The notes below the pieces were generated by a model. That model saw only the letters and a list, made by a program, of their open reading frames with translations. It had not been told where the DNA came from and ran no database searches. 64,000 nt of DNA. Origin: Mycobacterium sp. UM_WGJ. Its GTDB lineage: Bacteria > Actinomycetota > Actinomycetes > Mycobacteriales > Mycobacteriaceae. Each line of letters starts with the position of its first letter. Positions within the stretch are counted from its first letter, which is position 1. A program made the position numbers and the translations under genes. Location: assembly GCF_000455125.1 (NCBI RefSeq), contig NZ_AUWR01000014.1, positions 1-64,000 of the forward strand, written 5' to 3'. Below are positions 9,293 through 17,241 of the stretch, piece by piece.

Positions 9293-9991
9293 ATGGCAAC
9301 CGTCACTTCCGATCAGATTCTCGGTGACATCGTCACCGCCGACCCGTCGTCGACCCGCATCCTGAGCCGGTTCGGGATCGATTTCTGCTGCCATGGTCAG
9401 CGCACCCTGGGCGCGGCGTGCGCCGCCGACGGCGTCGACGCCGAGGAACTGCTGGCCGCACTCAACGGCGCATCTCCGGGGCAGCCGGCCGACTGGGCGG
9501 ACTACGACGACCCCTCGCTGATCGCCCACATCGTCAGCACCCACCACCGGTTCCTGTGGGAGGAGTTCCCGCGGTTGGCGGAGCTGGTGGACAAGGTGGC
9601 GCGGGTGCACGGTCCCAACCACGGCGAGCTGCTGCGGGTCAGCGAGGTCTTCCATCGGCTCCGCGGCGGCATGGAGCCGCACCTGCGCACCGAAGAGACG
9701 CGGTTGTTTCCGCAGATCAGCCTGCATGCCGGGGGATCGGGTACGCCGCTGCCCGACGAGGTGCGCACCGAACTGGCCGAGAACCAGCAGGAGCATGACA
9801 ATGCCGGTCACCTGCTGGCCGAACTGCGTGAGCTCACCAACGGCTACCGCGTCCCGGCGGATGCCTGCGCCAGCTACACCGCGATGCTGGCTGGTCTGGC
9901 GGACTTGGAGTCCGACATCCACCTGCACGTGCATAAAGAGAACAACGTGCTGTTTCCGCGGGTGCTGGCGGCGGCCGGCGGTCCGGCCTAA
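9293..9991 (+). CDS. Iron-sulfur cluster repair di-iron protein (RIC / ScdA / YtfE family)
   Basis: The 232-aa protein combines the N-terminal DUF542 domain, with its paired cysteines in FGIDFCCHGQRTLGAAC (about residues 24-40), and a hemerythrin-like four-helix bundle. Candidate di-iron ligands are visible in HHRFLWEEFPRL, HGPNHGELL, HLRTEETRLFP, QEHDNAGHLL and HLHVHKENNVLFPR. RIC proteins restore Fe-S clusters damaged by nitric oxide or peroxide. The ATG at 9293 follows AGGAG at 9283-9287. Its TATAAT promoter and palindrome suggest tight regulation by an NO-sensing repressor, which is not encoded next to it. Confidence 0.9.
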   Translation: MATVTSDQILGDIVTADPSSTRILSRFGIDFCCHGQRTLGAACAADGVDAEELLAALNGASPGQPADWADYDDPSLIAHIVSTHHRFLWEEFPRLAELVDKVARVHGPNHGELLRVSEVFHRLRGGMEPHLRTEETRLFPQISLHAGGSGTPLPDEVRTELAENQQEHDNAGHLLAELRELTNGYRVPADACASYTAMLAGLADLESDIHLHVHKENNVLFPRVLAAAGGPA

Positions 9992-10009
9992 GCGGTCAAG
10001 GCGAAACGG

Positions 10010-10711
10010 TCACCCTGTGGGGTGCAGATGTTGGCCGAAGAAGCCGAACACGCGGTCCCAGGCGTCGGTGGCGGCGGCCTCGTTGTAGCCGAAACCGGCG
10101 ATGCGGATCAGCGGCTGGGCCGGCAGCTCGTTGGCGAAGCTGTGGCCTGCGCCGGAATACACCTTGATGTCGTGGGCGATGCCTTTGCCTTCGACCACCC
10201 GACGTAACCGATCGGCGGCGCCGCGGCCCATCGGGTCGCGGCCTCCGAAGCTGGCCACGATAGGACATGCCCCATCGAGGGTCTGTTCGAGGTGGCGCGG
10301 CAACGGCACCCCGTAGAACGGGGCGGAGGCCCCGAAACCCTTGGGCGCCAAGATCAATGCGAACTGGCCGCCCATGCAGAAGCCGGCGATGGCGACCGCA
10401 CCCGAGCACTCGGGCATGCCCAGCAGGTGATCGCGGGCCGCCAAGATGTCGTCGAGGGCGCGGCCGCGCTGGGTGAGCAGTTCCCGGAGCACCCGGGTGA
10501 TGCAGCGCGCCCGGCCGCCCCGGGAGTACAGATTCGGCGACAGCGCGAGGTAACCCGCGCCCGCGATACGTTCGGAGATGGCCTGCATGTCCCTGCCGTA
10601 GCCGATCGCGTCGTGGATCACCACCACACCGGGCCACGGCCCGGGCCCCGCCGGAGCGTCCAGCAGCGCATCGATGGGGCCGGCGGGCGCCTCGAGTTGG
10701 ATCCTCGTCAT
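10010..10711 (-). CDS. Dienelactone hydrolase family protein (Rv2054-like)
   Basis: The 233-aa alpha/beta hydrolase has the dienelactone-hydrolase nucleophile motif with cysteine in place of serine (GFCMGGQFAL, about residues 112-121), an Asp in SFGGRDPMGRG and a His in YSGAGHSFANE, completing the Cys-Asp-His triad. Members hydrolyse cyclic esters in aromatic degradation, but in mycobacteria the substrate is unknown. The open frame runs on to 11140 as a shadow of fxsA. The ATG at 10711 (MTRIQLEAPAGPIDALL) is the family-typical start. It is divergent from fxsA, as Rv2054/Rv2053c are. Confidence 0.88.
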   Translation of the reverse strand: MTRIQLEAPAGPIDALLDAPAGPGPWPGVVVIHDAIGYGRDMQAISERIAGAGYLALSPNLYSRGGRARCITRVLRELLTQRGRALDDILAARDHLLGMPECSGAVAIAGFCMGGQFALILAPKGFGASAPFYGVPLPRHLEQTLDGACPIVASFGGRDPMGRGAADRLRRVVEGKGIAHDIKVYSGAGHSFANELPAQPLIRIAGFGYNEAAATDAWDRVFGFFGQHLHPTG

Positions 10712-10786
10712 CGCATCAGTATTGCCGTCCCGGCACGTCGTCGCGATGGGCTGGAACCACATCACCGGCCCGAACGTTGGGATGGC

Positions 10787-11278
10787 ATGGTGAGCGGTGT
10801 GCTGCGGATCTTCGGTCTCTACGCCCTGGTGGAGCTGGCGGCGGTTGCCGCGTTGATCTGGGCGATCGGGTTCGGCTGGACGGCGTTGCTGCTGCTGGGG
10901 CTCTTCCTGGCCGGGGTAGTGCTGGCAGGCGGGCAGATCAGGCGGCAGATCCGCCGCCTGCGCACGCCCGCCGGCCCGGGTGTTCTCGCCGACAGCGGGC
11001 TGGTCACGGCCGGCAGCGTGCTGGTCCTCGTTCCGGGACCGGTGACCTCGTTGGTGGGTCTGCTGCTGTTGGCGCCCCCGACCCGGGCCGTCGCCCGTCC
11101 GCTGCTGGCGGCGGTGGCGGCCACCACGCTGGGCAGGCATACCCCGCTGGTGGCTGCGGCCACGGTCGGTCGGCAGTGGTACACCACGCGGCGGCCACCC
11201 GGAAGCCGAACCGACTACATCGACGCCGAATTCGTCGACGTCACCGACACCGGGCCGCGCGGCCTTCCGGTCGCCTGA
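10787..11278 (+). CDS. fxsA: FxsA family membrane protein
   Basis: The 163-aa membrane protein matches the FxsA family (Rv2053c context). Helix 1 (about residues 7-25, FGLYALVELAAVAALIWAI) and helix 2 (29-47) are followed by a basic cytoplasmic segment, a third hydrophobic stretch (LVTAGSVLVLVPGPVTSLVGLLLL) and a polar tail ending in DAEFVDV. FxsA in E. coli relieves phage T7 exclusion by F plasmid PifA; the role in mycobacteria is unknown. Adjacent ATG and GTG codons at 10787/10790 could both serve as start. The next gene starts 35 bp downstream. Confidence 0.85.
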   Translation: MVSGVLRIFGLYALVELAAVAALIWAIGFGWTALLLLGLFLAGVVLAGGQIRRQIRRLRTPAGPGVLADSGLVTAGSVLVLVPGPVTSLVGLLLLAPPTRAVARPLLAAVAATTLGRHTPLVAAATVGRQWYTTRRPPGSRTDYIDAEFVDVTDTGPRGLPVA

Positions 11279-11312
11279 CCGGCAGCCTGCGCCAACCCGT
11301 ACGTTCTACGTC

Positions 11313-12926
11313 GTGACCGTTGTGACCGGCAGGCCTGCCACCTTGCTGCTCGGCGGGCGAATCCACAGCCCGAGTCATCCCGACGCCACCGCGATGGCGG
11401 TCCGGGACGGGGTGGTGGCCTGGTTGGGCAGCGACGACGTCGGCCGCGATCAGTTCCCGCAGGCCGAGGTGATCGAACTCGACGGCGCGCTGGTGACGCC
11501 GGCTTTCGTGGACAGTCACGTCCACCTCACCGAGACCGGACTGTGCCGCATCGGGCTGGACCTTCGGGCGGCGACCTCGGCGCAGCACTGCCTGCAACTG
11601 ATCGCCGACTACGCCGCAGCCCATCCGGGTGAACCGATCCGCGGACATGGCTGGGACGAATCCGGCTGGCCCGACGGTCGTGCCCCCGACACCGCGGCGA
11701 TCGACGCCGTGGTGGGGGATCGACCCGCATACCTGTCTCGCGCCGACGTCCACTCCGCGTTGGCCTCGACGGCGTTGCGCAACCTGGTGCCGGAACTGCC
11801 GGCCGAGATCGACGCCGCCGTCCCGCTGTCCGGCGATGCCCACCATCGGGTCCGTTCCGTGGCCGGCACCCTGCTCACCGCCGCACAGCGCGCCGAAGCC
11901 CGGGTGGCCGGACTGGATGCCGCCGCCGCGGCCGGGATCGTCGCGGTACATGAATGTGCCGGCCCGGACATCGGCGGTCTCGACGACTGGCGCGAACTGC
12001 GGGCCCTGGGCGAAGGCGGCCACGGCGTCGAGGTCATCGGCTACTGGGGCGAGGCCGTCACCAGCGCCGCCCGGGCACGCGAGCTGGTCGCCGAGACCGG
12101 TGCACGCGGACTCGCCGGCGACCTGTTCGTCGATGGCGCGCTGGGCTCGCACACCGCTTGGCTCCACGCGGACTACGCCGACGCTCCCGGCAGCACCGGC
12201 GTGTGCCATCTGGACCTCGACGCCGTCACCGCCCACCTGTGGGCCTGCACCGAGGCGGAGGTGACGGCCGGATTCCACGCGATCGGCGACGCCGCGGTCA
12301 CCACGGTGGTTGCGGCGCTGGAACGGGTGGTCGGGAAATTCGGGGTGCCCGCGGTGGCCCGTTGCGGACATCGGCTGGAGCACCTGGAGATGGTCAGCGC
12401 CGAGCAGGCCGCCAAGCTGGGCTCCTGGGGCGTGATCGCCAGCATGCAGCCGGTGTTCGATGCACAGTGGGGCGGCGAGGACGGCATGTACGCCCAGCGC
12501 CTGGGTGCCGAGCGAGCCGCCGGGTTGAACCCTTTCGCGCTGTTAGCATCCCAAGGCGTGCCCCTCGCGTTCGGTTCTGACAGCCCGGTGACCGCACTGG
12601 ACCCGTGGGCTGCCGTGCGCGCCGCAGCGAACCACCGCACGCCGGGCAGTGCGGTATCGGTGCGGGCGGCGTTCGCCGCGTCGACGCGCGGTGGCTGGCG
12701 GGCCGCCGGTATCAACGACGGCCTCACCGGGACCTTGGCGGCCGGTGCGCCCGCCTCCTATGCGGTCTGGGAGACCAGCGCCCTTGCCGTTGAGGCACCT
12801 CGCGACTCCGTTCAGCGATGGTCGACCGATCCACGCGCACGGGTGCCCGCGCTGCCGGTGCTCGAGCCCGGCGCCAGTCCCCGATGCCGTCGCACGGTGC
12901 ACCGTGGTGTGGTCCTGCATGGTTGA
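11313..12926 (+). CDS. Amidohydrolase family protein (Rv2052c-like)
   Basis: The 537-aa YtcJ-type metal-dependent amidohydrolase opens with a composite N-domain ([23 protein letters not shown]), then the metal motif [15 protein letters not shown] near residue 65. Further features are [21 protein letters not shown] and [10 protein letters not shown] near the C-terminus. Relatives include N-substituted formamide deformylase-like enzymes; the substrate is unknown. The GTG start sits 7 nt after TACGTT at 11300-11305, suggesting a leaderless mRNA. It overlaps lnt by 8 bp, making amidohydrolase-lnt-ppm1 an operon. Confidence 0.87.
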   Translation: MTVVTGRPATLLLGGRIHSPSHPDATAMAVRDGVVAWLGSDDVGRDQFPQAEVIELDGALVTPAFVDSHVHLTETGLCRIGLDLRAATSAQHCLQLIADYAAAHPGEPIRGHGWDESGWPDGRAPDTAAIDAVVGDRPAYLSRADVHSALASTALRNLVPELPAEIDAAVPLSGDAHHRVRSVAGTLLTAAQRAEARVAGLDAAAAAGIVAVHECAGPDIGGLDDWRELRALGEGGHGVEVIGYWGEAVTSAARARELVAETGARGLAGDLFVDGALGSHTAWLHADYADAPGSTGVCHLDLDAVTAHLWACTEAEVTAGFHAIGDAAVTTVVAALERVVGKFGVPAVARCGHRLEHLEMVSAEQAAKLGSWGVIASMQPVFDAQWGGEDGMYAQRLGAERAAGLNPFALLASQGVPLAFGSDSPVTALDPWAAVRAAANHRTPGSAVSVRAAFAASTRGGWRAAGINDGLTGTLAAGAPASYAVWETSALAVEAPRDSVQRWSTDPRARVPALPVLEPGASPRCRRTVHRGVVLHG

Positions 12927-14709
12927 GCCCACCGAGGAACCGGCAGCGGAAACCCCGGCGGACCCCGTCGACCCGGCCGCTGACGTTTCCACCGAATCTG
13001 ACGGCGAGGTTCTCACCCACGCCGAGCCGGCCGGGCCGAACCGGCTCGAACGGCTGGGCATCGCCGCGGCCGATCGCTGGGCGCAGCTGGCCGTATCGGT
13101 GACTGCGGGCATGTTGTTGCGTGCCAGTTTCCCCCCGCTGAACTGGTGGTGGGCCGCGATTTTGGCGCTCGCGCTGCTGAGCTGGGTGCTCATTCGCCGA
13201 GAGACCACCCTTGCCGGGGGTTTCGGGTATGGCCTGCTGTGTGGCCTGGCGTTCTATCTGCCGCTGCTGCCGTGGGTGGGCGGGCTGGTCGGCGCCGCGC
13301 CCTGGTTGATCCTGGCGTTGATGTGCGCACTGTTTCCCGCCCTATTCGGGTCGGCGGCGGTGGCAGTGCGGTCCCTGGCCGGCTGGCCGATCTGGTTCGC
13401 GCTGCTGTGGGCCGCCCAGGAATGGGCGAAGTCAGTAGTCCCGTTCGGGGGGTTCCCTTGGGGGGCCGTGGGATACGGCCAGACCGCGGGACCATTGCTG
13501 CCCCTGGTCACGCTCGGCGGCGTGCCACTGTTATCGACCGGAGTGGTGCTGATCGGTTGCGCCGGCACCGCTTTGGCCATCGAGATCGTGCGGTGGCTGC
13601 GGAACCCGCCGGCACCCGGCTCCACCGACCGCCCGCCGGCGGTGCTGGTGCCCGGACTGTGTATCTGCCTGGTGCTGCTGACCACCGTCGTGGTGTGGCC
13701 GGGGGTGCGCCGTTCCGGCGTGGGAGCCGGCGACGAACCCTCGATCACGGTGGCGGCGGTGCAGGGCAACGTGCCACGACTCGGGCTCGACTTCAACGCC
13801 CAGCGCCGGGAGGTGCTGGACTATCACGTCCGCGAAACCCTGCGGCTGGCAGAGGATGTCGCGACCGGGCACGCCCCGCAGCCACTGTTCGTGATCTGGC
13901 CGGAGAACGCCTCGGACATCGACCCGTTGACGAACATCGATGCCGCGCAGCAGATCACCGTCGCCGCCCAGGCGGTCGACGCCCCGATCCTGGTGGGCAC
14001 GGTGCGTGCCGCGCCCGGCTGGAGCCGGGACAATCCGGTGGCGTCGAATTCGGTGCTGGTGTGGGATCCGCGCACCGGGCCGGGGGAGAGCCACGACAAG
14101 CGGATCGTGCAGCCGTTTGGTGAATACCTGCCGTGGCGCGGCCTGTTCCGCCACCTGTCCGGCTATGCCGATCGGGCAGGGTATTTCGTTCCCGGCCACG
14201 GCAACGGGGTGGTGCACGTCGCCGGCGTCCCGGTCGGGGTGACCACCTGTTGGGAAGTCATCTTCGATCGCGCGCCGCGCCAGTCGGTGCTCGCCGGCGC
14301 CCAGCTGCTGGCGGTACCGACCAACAACGCCACCTTCGACGAGACGATGAGCGAGCAACAGTTGGCGTTTGCCAAGGTGCGCGCCGTCGAGCACGACCGC
14401 TACGTCGTCGTCGCCGGAACCACCGGAATCAGCGCGGTGATCGCCCCCGACGGACGTGAGCTGGCCCGTACCGCCTTCTTTGAGCCCGCCTACCTCGACA
14501 GCCACGTGCGGCTCAAGACCACCCTGACGCCGGCGACGCGGTGGGCGCCGGTGCTGCAGTGGGTGCTGCTCGCAGCGGCCGTTGCGTCTCTGCTGGCCGC
14601 CATACGGCAAAATGGAAACTTCATGCGCGGTCGGATTACGCGACGACATTTCAAGCGGGGCCGCACCGGCGCCGATGCGGAGAACGGGAGGAACGGCGCC
14701 GATGAGTGA
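12919..14709 (+). CDS. lnt: Apolipoprotein N-acyltransferase
   Basis: Lnt (596 aa) adds the third acyl chain to diacylated lipoproteins in the plasma membrane. After an acidic N-terminal tail (residues 1-45) come about six membrane helices (residues 55-260). An extracytoplasmic nitrilase-fold domain follows with the expected Glu ([12 protein letters not shown]), Lys ([15 protein letters not shown]) and Cys ([15 protein letters not shown]), and then a last helix. In M. tuberculosis this domain is fused to the mannosyltransferase as one protein (Ppm1, Rv2051c). Here a TGA at 14707-14709 separates them and the downstream ATG overlaps by 8 bp, so they are made as two coupled proteins. Confidence 0.92.
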   Translation: MVEPTEEPAAETPADPVDPAADVSTESDGEVLTHAEPAGPNRLERLGIAAADRWAQLAVSVTAGMLLRASFPPLNWWWAAILALALLSWVLIRRETTLAGGFGYGLLCGLAFYLPLLPWVGGLVGAAPWLILALMCALFPALFGSAAVAVRSLAGWPIWFALLWAAQEWAKSVVPFGGFPWGAVGYGQTAGPLLPLVTLGGVPLLSTGVVLIGCAGTALAIEIVRWLRNPPAPGSTDRPPAVLVPGLCICLVLLTTVVVWPGVRRSGVGAGDEPSITVAAVQGNVPRLGLDFNAQRREVLDYHVRETLRLAEDVATGHAPQPLFVIWPENASDIDPLTNIDAAQQITVAAQAVDAPILVGTVRAAPGWSRDNPVASNSVLVWDPRTGPGESHDKRIVQPFGEYLPWRGLFRHLSGYADRAGYFVPGHGNGVVHVAGVPVGVTTCWEVIFDRAPRQSVLAGAQLLAVPTNNATFDETMSEQQLAFAKVRAVEHDRYVVVAGTTGISAVIAPDGRELARTAFFEPAYLDSHVRLKTTLTPATRWAPVLQWVLLAAAVASLLAAIRQNGNFMRGRITRRHFKRGRTGADAENGRNGADE

Positions 14710-15457
14710 GCGTCCCAGCCTGCACACTCTGGTGGTCATCCCCACCTACAACGAGCTCGAGAACCTGCCGATCATCCTGGACCGGCTCCAGCAGGCCCGA
14801 CCGGACGTGCACGTCCTCGTTGTCGACGACGGCAGCCCCGACGGCACCGGCACGCTGGCCGATGAGCGGGCGGCCGCCGACCCGGAGCGCATTCACGTCA
14901 TGCACCGGACCTCCAAGGCCGGACTGGGCGCGGCCTACCTGGCCGGGTTCGCCTGGGGGCTGGACCGCAACTACGAGGTGATCGTGGAGATGGATGCCGA
15001 CGGCAGCCACGCTCCCGAGCAGCTCTACCGATTGCTGGACGCCATCGACGCGGGCGCCGACCTGGCGATCGGCTCGCGTTACGTCGACGGCGGGACGGTA
15101 CGAAACTGGCCGGTGCGCAGGCTGGTGCTGTCCAAGACCGCCAACACCTATGCGCGGCTGCTGCTCGGCGTCGGAATCCACGACATCACCGCCGGCTACC
15201 GGGCCTACCGGCGCGGCGTGCTGGAGAAGATCGGGCTGGACGCGGTCGACTCGAAGGGCTACTGCTTCCAGGTCGACCTCACCTGGCGGGCCGTGAACAG
15301 CGGATTCACCATCACCGAGGTGCCGATCACGTTCACCGAACGTGAGCTGGGCGTGTCGAAGATGAGCGGCTCGAACATCCGCGAAGCGATGGTCAAGGTC
15401 GCGCGGTGGGGGATCGGCGGCCGGCTCAACCGGCTCCGGGGCGTCGTCCGGAGCTAA
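14702..15457 (+). CDS. ppm1: Polyprenol monophosphomannose (dolichol-phosphate mannose) synthase
   Basis: This 251-aa GT2 glycosyltransferase transfers mannose from GDP-mannose to polyprenyl phosphate, giving the donor used for lipomannan, lipoarabinomannan and protein mannosylation. Visible motifs are [13 protein letters not shown], the nucleotide-binding [11 protein letters not shown], the DxD-type EMDADGSH (about residues 95-102), GSRYVDGG and the C-terminal [12 protein letters not shown]. The ATG at 14702 overlaps the end of lnt by 8 bp, so translation is probably coupled. A strong hairpin follows at 15460-15491. Confidence 0.93.
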   Translation: MSERPSLHTLVVIPTYNELENLPIILDRLQQARPDVHVLVVDDGSPDGTGTLADERAAADPERIHVMHRTSKAGLGAAYLAGFAWGLDRNYEVIVEMDADGSHAPEQLYRLLDAIDAGADLAIGSRYVDGGTVRNWPVRRLVLSKTANTYARLLLGVGIHDITAGYRAYRRGVLEKIGLDAVDSKGYCFQVDLTWRAVNSGFTITEVPITFTERELGVSKMSGSNIREAMVKVARWGIGGRLNRLRGVVRS

Positions 15458-15459
15458 AA

Positions 15460-15491
15460 CACCGCGACGTCTCGGGTGAGACGCCGCGGTG
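15460..15491. terminator. Hairpin terminator between convergent ppm1 and rbpA
   Basis: Arms 15460-15473 and 15478-15491 pair over 14 bp with one mismatch around a 4-nt loop (GGGT). It lies in the 51-bp gap between two convergent stop codons and has no U tract, as usual for mycobacterial terminators. It probably serves both strands. Confidence 0.75.
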
Positions 15492-15508
15492 CAGCGAAGT
15501 CCGCGGTT

Positions 15509-15844
15509 TTAGCCGCGCCGCTTGGTCTTGATCAGCTCCAGGCGCTCCTTGAGCAGCTCCTCGAGCTCTTCGACCGAGCGGCGCTCCAGCAGCATGTCCC
15601 AGTGCGTGCGTGGCGGCTTGACCTTCTTCGGCTCGGGCAGGTCACCCTCGAGCAGGGTGCCTTCCAGGCCGTTCCGGCACATCCAGGTACCGGGGAGCTC
15701 AGCGTCGTCGGCGAAGGGGACCTCGAACTCTTCACCGTTGTCGGTGCGGTAACGCGCCATGCGGCGCGGCGCCAGGTCGTGGTTGCGGTCGGTCTCGTAG
15801 CTCACGGCTCCCAGCCGACTGCCCCGCAGAACACGATCAGCCAT
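15509..15844 (-). CDS. rbpA: RNA polymerase-binding protein RbpA
   Basis: RbpA (111 aa) is the essential actinobacterial activator that binds group I/II sigma factors and stabilises the open promoter complex. The basic N-tail (MADRVLRGSRLGAVSYETDR), the zinc-ribbon-like core (VPFADDAELPGTWMCRNG), the basic linker (KKVKPPRTHWDMLLERR) and the sigma-interaction helix (ELEELLKERLELI) are all present. The frame extends upstream, but the ATG at 15844 begins the known N-terminus and follows AGGAGAG. It is divergent from the small zinc-finger-like gene. Confidence 0.96.
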   Translation of the reverse strand: MADRVLRGSRLGAVSYETDRNHDLAPRRMARYRTDNGEEFEVPFADDAELPGTWMCRNGLEGTLLEGDLPEPKKVKPPRTHWDMLLERRSVEELEELLKERLELIKTKRRG

Positions 15845-15983
15845 GACCCACTCTCCTTTGCCTATTGGTGAAAAATGCCTCGCGAGTGTCAACGCGGGCG
15901 AACCCTCTGAAGTTCCCGGCGCATACGGCGCGACCTCTCATGATACCGGGAACGTCGCGGTCCTCGGACTAAGGTGTTCAGAC

Positions 15984-16322
15984 GTGCCTCGCAGTCCCCG
16001 CCCCCAGCCGTGCCGATGGTGTGGCCGCGACGTGGGCGATGCCGGGATCGGCCGTCGGCGCCAGTACTGCCGGCAGTCCTGCCGGCAGCGCGCCTACGAG
16101 CAGCGCGCCCTGATCAGCAGCGGGAAGACGACCGCCCTGACGCCCGACTCCGTGGTGCTCTCCGCCGACGAGGCGACCGCCCTGTCCGATCGGGTCTATC
16201 AGGTGCGCTGCGCGGCCGAGGACATCGCGACCGCGCTGTCCGAAGACGCCCCCCACGACGAGCTGCGGCAACTGTGCGACGTCCTGCTGCAGGCCGTCGA
16301 TTCGGCCGATCGCTGGCGCTGA
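15984..16322 (+). CDS. Small cysteine-rich protein with zinc-finger-like N-terminus (Rv2049c-like)
   Basis: The 112-aa protein begins PRSPRPQPCRWCGRDVG and then YCRQSCRQRAYEQR, a C-x2-C...C-x3-C arrangement likely to bind zinc. A helical, acidic C-terminal half (residues 50-110) follows. It matches Rv2049c in position and type. Function is unknown. The GTG at 15984 follows TAAGGT (15970-15975) by 8 nt, so the mRNA is probably leaderless. Only 3 bp separate its stop from the convergent lipoprotein gene. In M. tuberculosis, pks12 and Rv2047c lie between these two loci, but they are absent here. Confidence 0.75.
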   Translation: MPRSPRPQPCRWCGRDVGDAGIGRRRQYCRQSCRQRAYEQRALISSGKTTALTPDSVVLSADEATALSDRVYQVRCAAEDIATALSEDAPHDELRQLCDVLLQAVDSADRWR

Positions 16323-16325
16323 AGC

Positions 16326-17033
16326 TCAGCTGGCGCAGCTGAACTGCTCACCGGCGTTGGCCGGCGGCGGCACCGGGTGCAGGCAGCCGAAGGTTCCGAT
16401 GCCGGTCGGGCTGAACAGCACCGCCGACCGGTGGGCGTAGTTCACGCAGATCAGCCCCACTTGATCCGCCCGGCAGCGGTAGTCGCCGAACGACACGCTG
16501 GATCCGTCGGGCAGCTGTGCCCCGTCGCCGTGCACAAACCGGCCCGGATCGCCGTGCGCGGAGCCCACCCGCAGCGTGTTGCCGCCGAAGTCGACCCAGC
16601 CGCCCTTCCACTCGCCGTAGATGTCGGCGGGTTGCGCCGGCGGGTTGGCCAGATCCACCACACAGGCCAGGGCACTGTCGGAGGAACCGGCATCGCTGAT
16701 GCAGGTGGTGGCGCGGCGGGGTGCGGCCGCCACCGTGAAGGCGACATCATCGATGAGGTCGGTGACCTCGCCGTCGCGGGTGGCCTTGTGGTAGTCGGCG
16801 GCGTCGACGGGGCGACCGGCCTCAATCCAGGCGATCACGTCGGAGATCGCCGCACCGGCAGCGGGGGGAGCCAGCGGACCCGACGGCTTCGCCGAGGTTG
16901 ACGTCACCGATGTCGACGGCGGTGCCGTGCTGGAGGCAGACGGCCCGGTCGAAGTCGGCGTCGGCTCGTCGACCTTGGCGCCGGAACATCCCGCGACCAA
17001 CAGCAGTACGGCGACCAGTCCGGTGAGACGCAT
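16326..17033 (-). CDS. lppI: Lipoprotein LppI
   Basis: The 235-aa exported lipoprotein has signal MRLTGLVAVLLLVAGCSG with lipobox VAGC (Cys16). A Thr/Ser/Pro-rich spacer (residues 20-62) follows, then a folded domain with cysteines in TTCISDAG, LACVVDL, DYRCRADQ, LICVNYAH, FGCLHPV and a terminal FSCAS. The EWKGGWVDFGGNTLRVGSA segment matches my memory of M. tuberculosis LppI (Rv2046). Function is unknown. TAGCCT on the minus strand (17040-17045) ends 6 nt before the ATG, so it is likely leaderless. It is divergent from lipT across the 55-bp repeats. Confidence 0.88.
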   Translation of the reverse strand: MRLTGLVAVLLLVAGCSGAKVDEPTPTSTGPSASSTAPPSTSVTSTSAKPSGPLAPPAAGAAISDVIAWIEAGRPVDAADYHKATRDGEVTDLIDDVAFTVAAAPRRATTCISDAGSSDSALACVVDLANPPAQPADIYGEWKGGWVDFGGNTLRVGSAHGDPGRFVHGDGAQLPDGSSVSFGDYRCRADQVGLICVNYAHRSAVLFSPTGIGTFGCLHPVPPPANAGEQFSCAS

Positions 17034-17039
17034 GCCGAT

Positions 17040-17045
17040 AGGCTA
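17040..17045 (-). promoter_or_regulatory. -10 box for leaderless lppI
   Basis: TAGCCT read on the minus strand lies 6 nt upstream of the ATG at 17033, consistent with transcription starting at the start codon. Confidence 0.45.
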
Positions 17046-17061
17046 ACCGGCTCTGTTAAAT

Positions 17062-17221
17062 CGGCGGTCCAGCCTCACCTCTCCTGCGTCGAGGTTCGCT
17101 AACCACCGGGCCCACGCGGCGGTCCAGCCTCACCTCTCCTGCGTCGAGGTTCGCTAACCACCGGGTCCACGCGGCGGTCCAGCCTCACCTCTCCTGCGTC
17201 GAGGTTCGCTAACCACCGGGT
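17062..17221 (+). repeat. Three tandem copies of a 55-bp intergenic repeat
   Basis: Copies start at 17062, 17117 and 17172 with an exact 55-bp period. Copies 1 and 2 are identical except for one C/T at position 50, and copy 3 ends at about 17221. The array fills the divergent lppI-lipT intergenic region. Each unit contains TTCGCTAACC, close to TTCGCTACCG at the lipT -10. On the minus strand each unit has AGGAGAGGTGAGG, a ribosome-binding-site-like string. The unit is MIRU-like in size and place, but I cannot link it to a named family. Confidence 0.9.
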
Positions 17222-17228
17222 GATTCGC

Positions 17229-17234
17229 TACCGT
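17229..17234 (+). promoter_or_regulatory. -10 box for leaderless lipT
   Basis: TACCGT ends 7 nt before the ATG at 17242, directly after the last 55-bp repeat copy. Related TTCGCTA strings occur inside each repeat, so the array may carry extra promoter-like elements. Confidence 0.45.
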
Positions 17235-17241
17235 TCGGCTC

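Noticed and set aside
10292-10786. N-terminal extension of the fxsA frame
   Set aside because: The sequence is antisense to the dienelactone hydrolase gene and not protein-like; FxsA begins at 10787.
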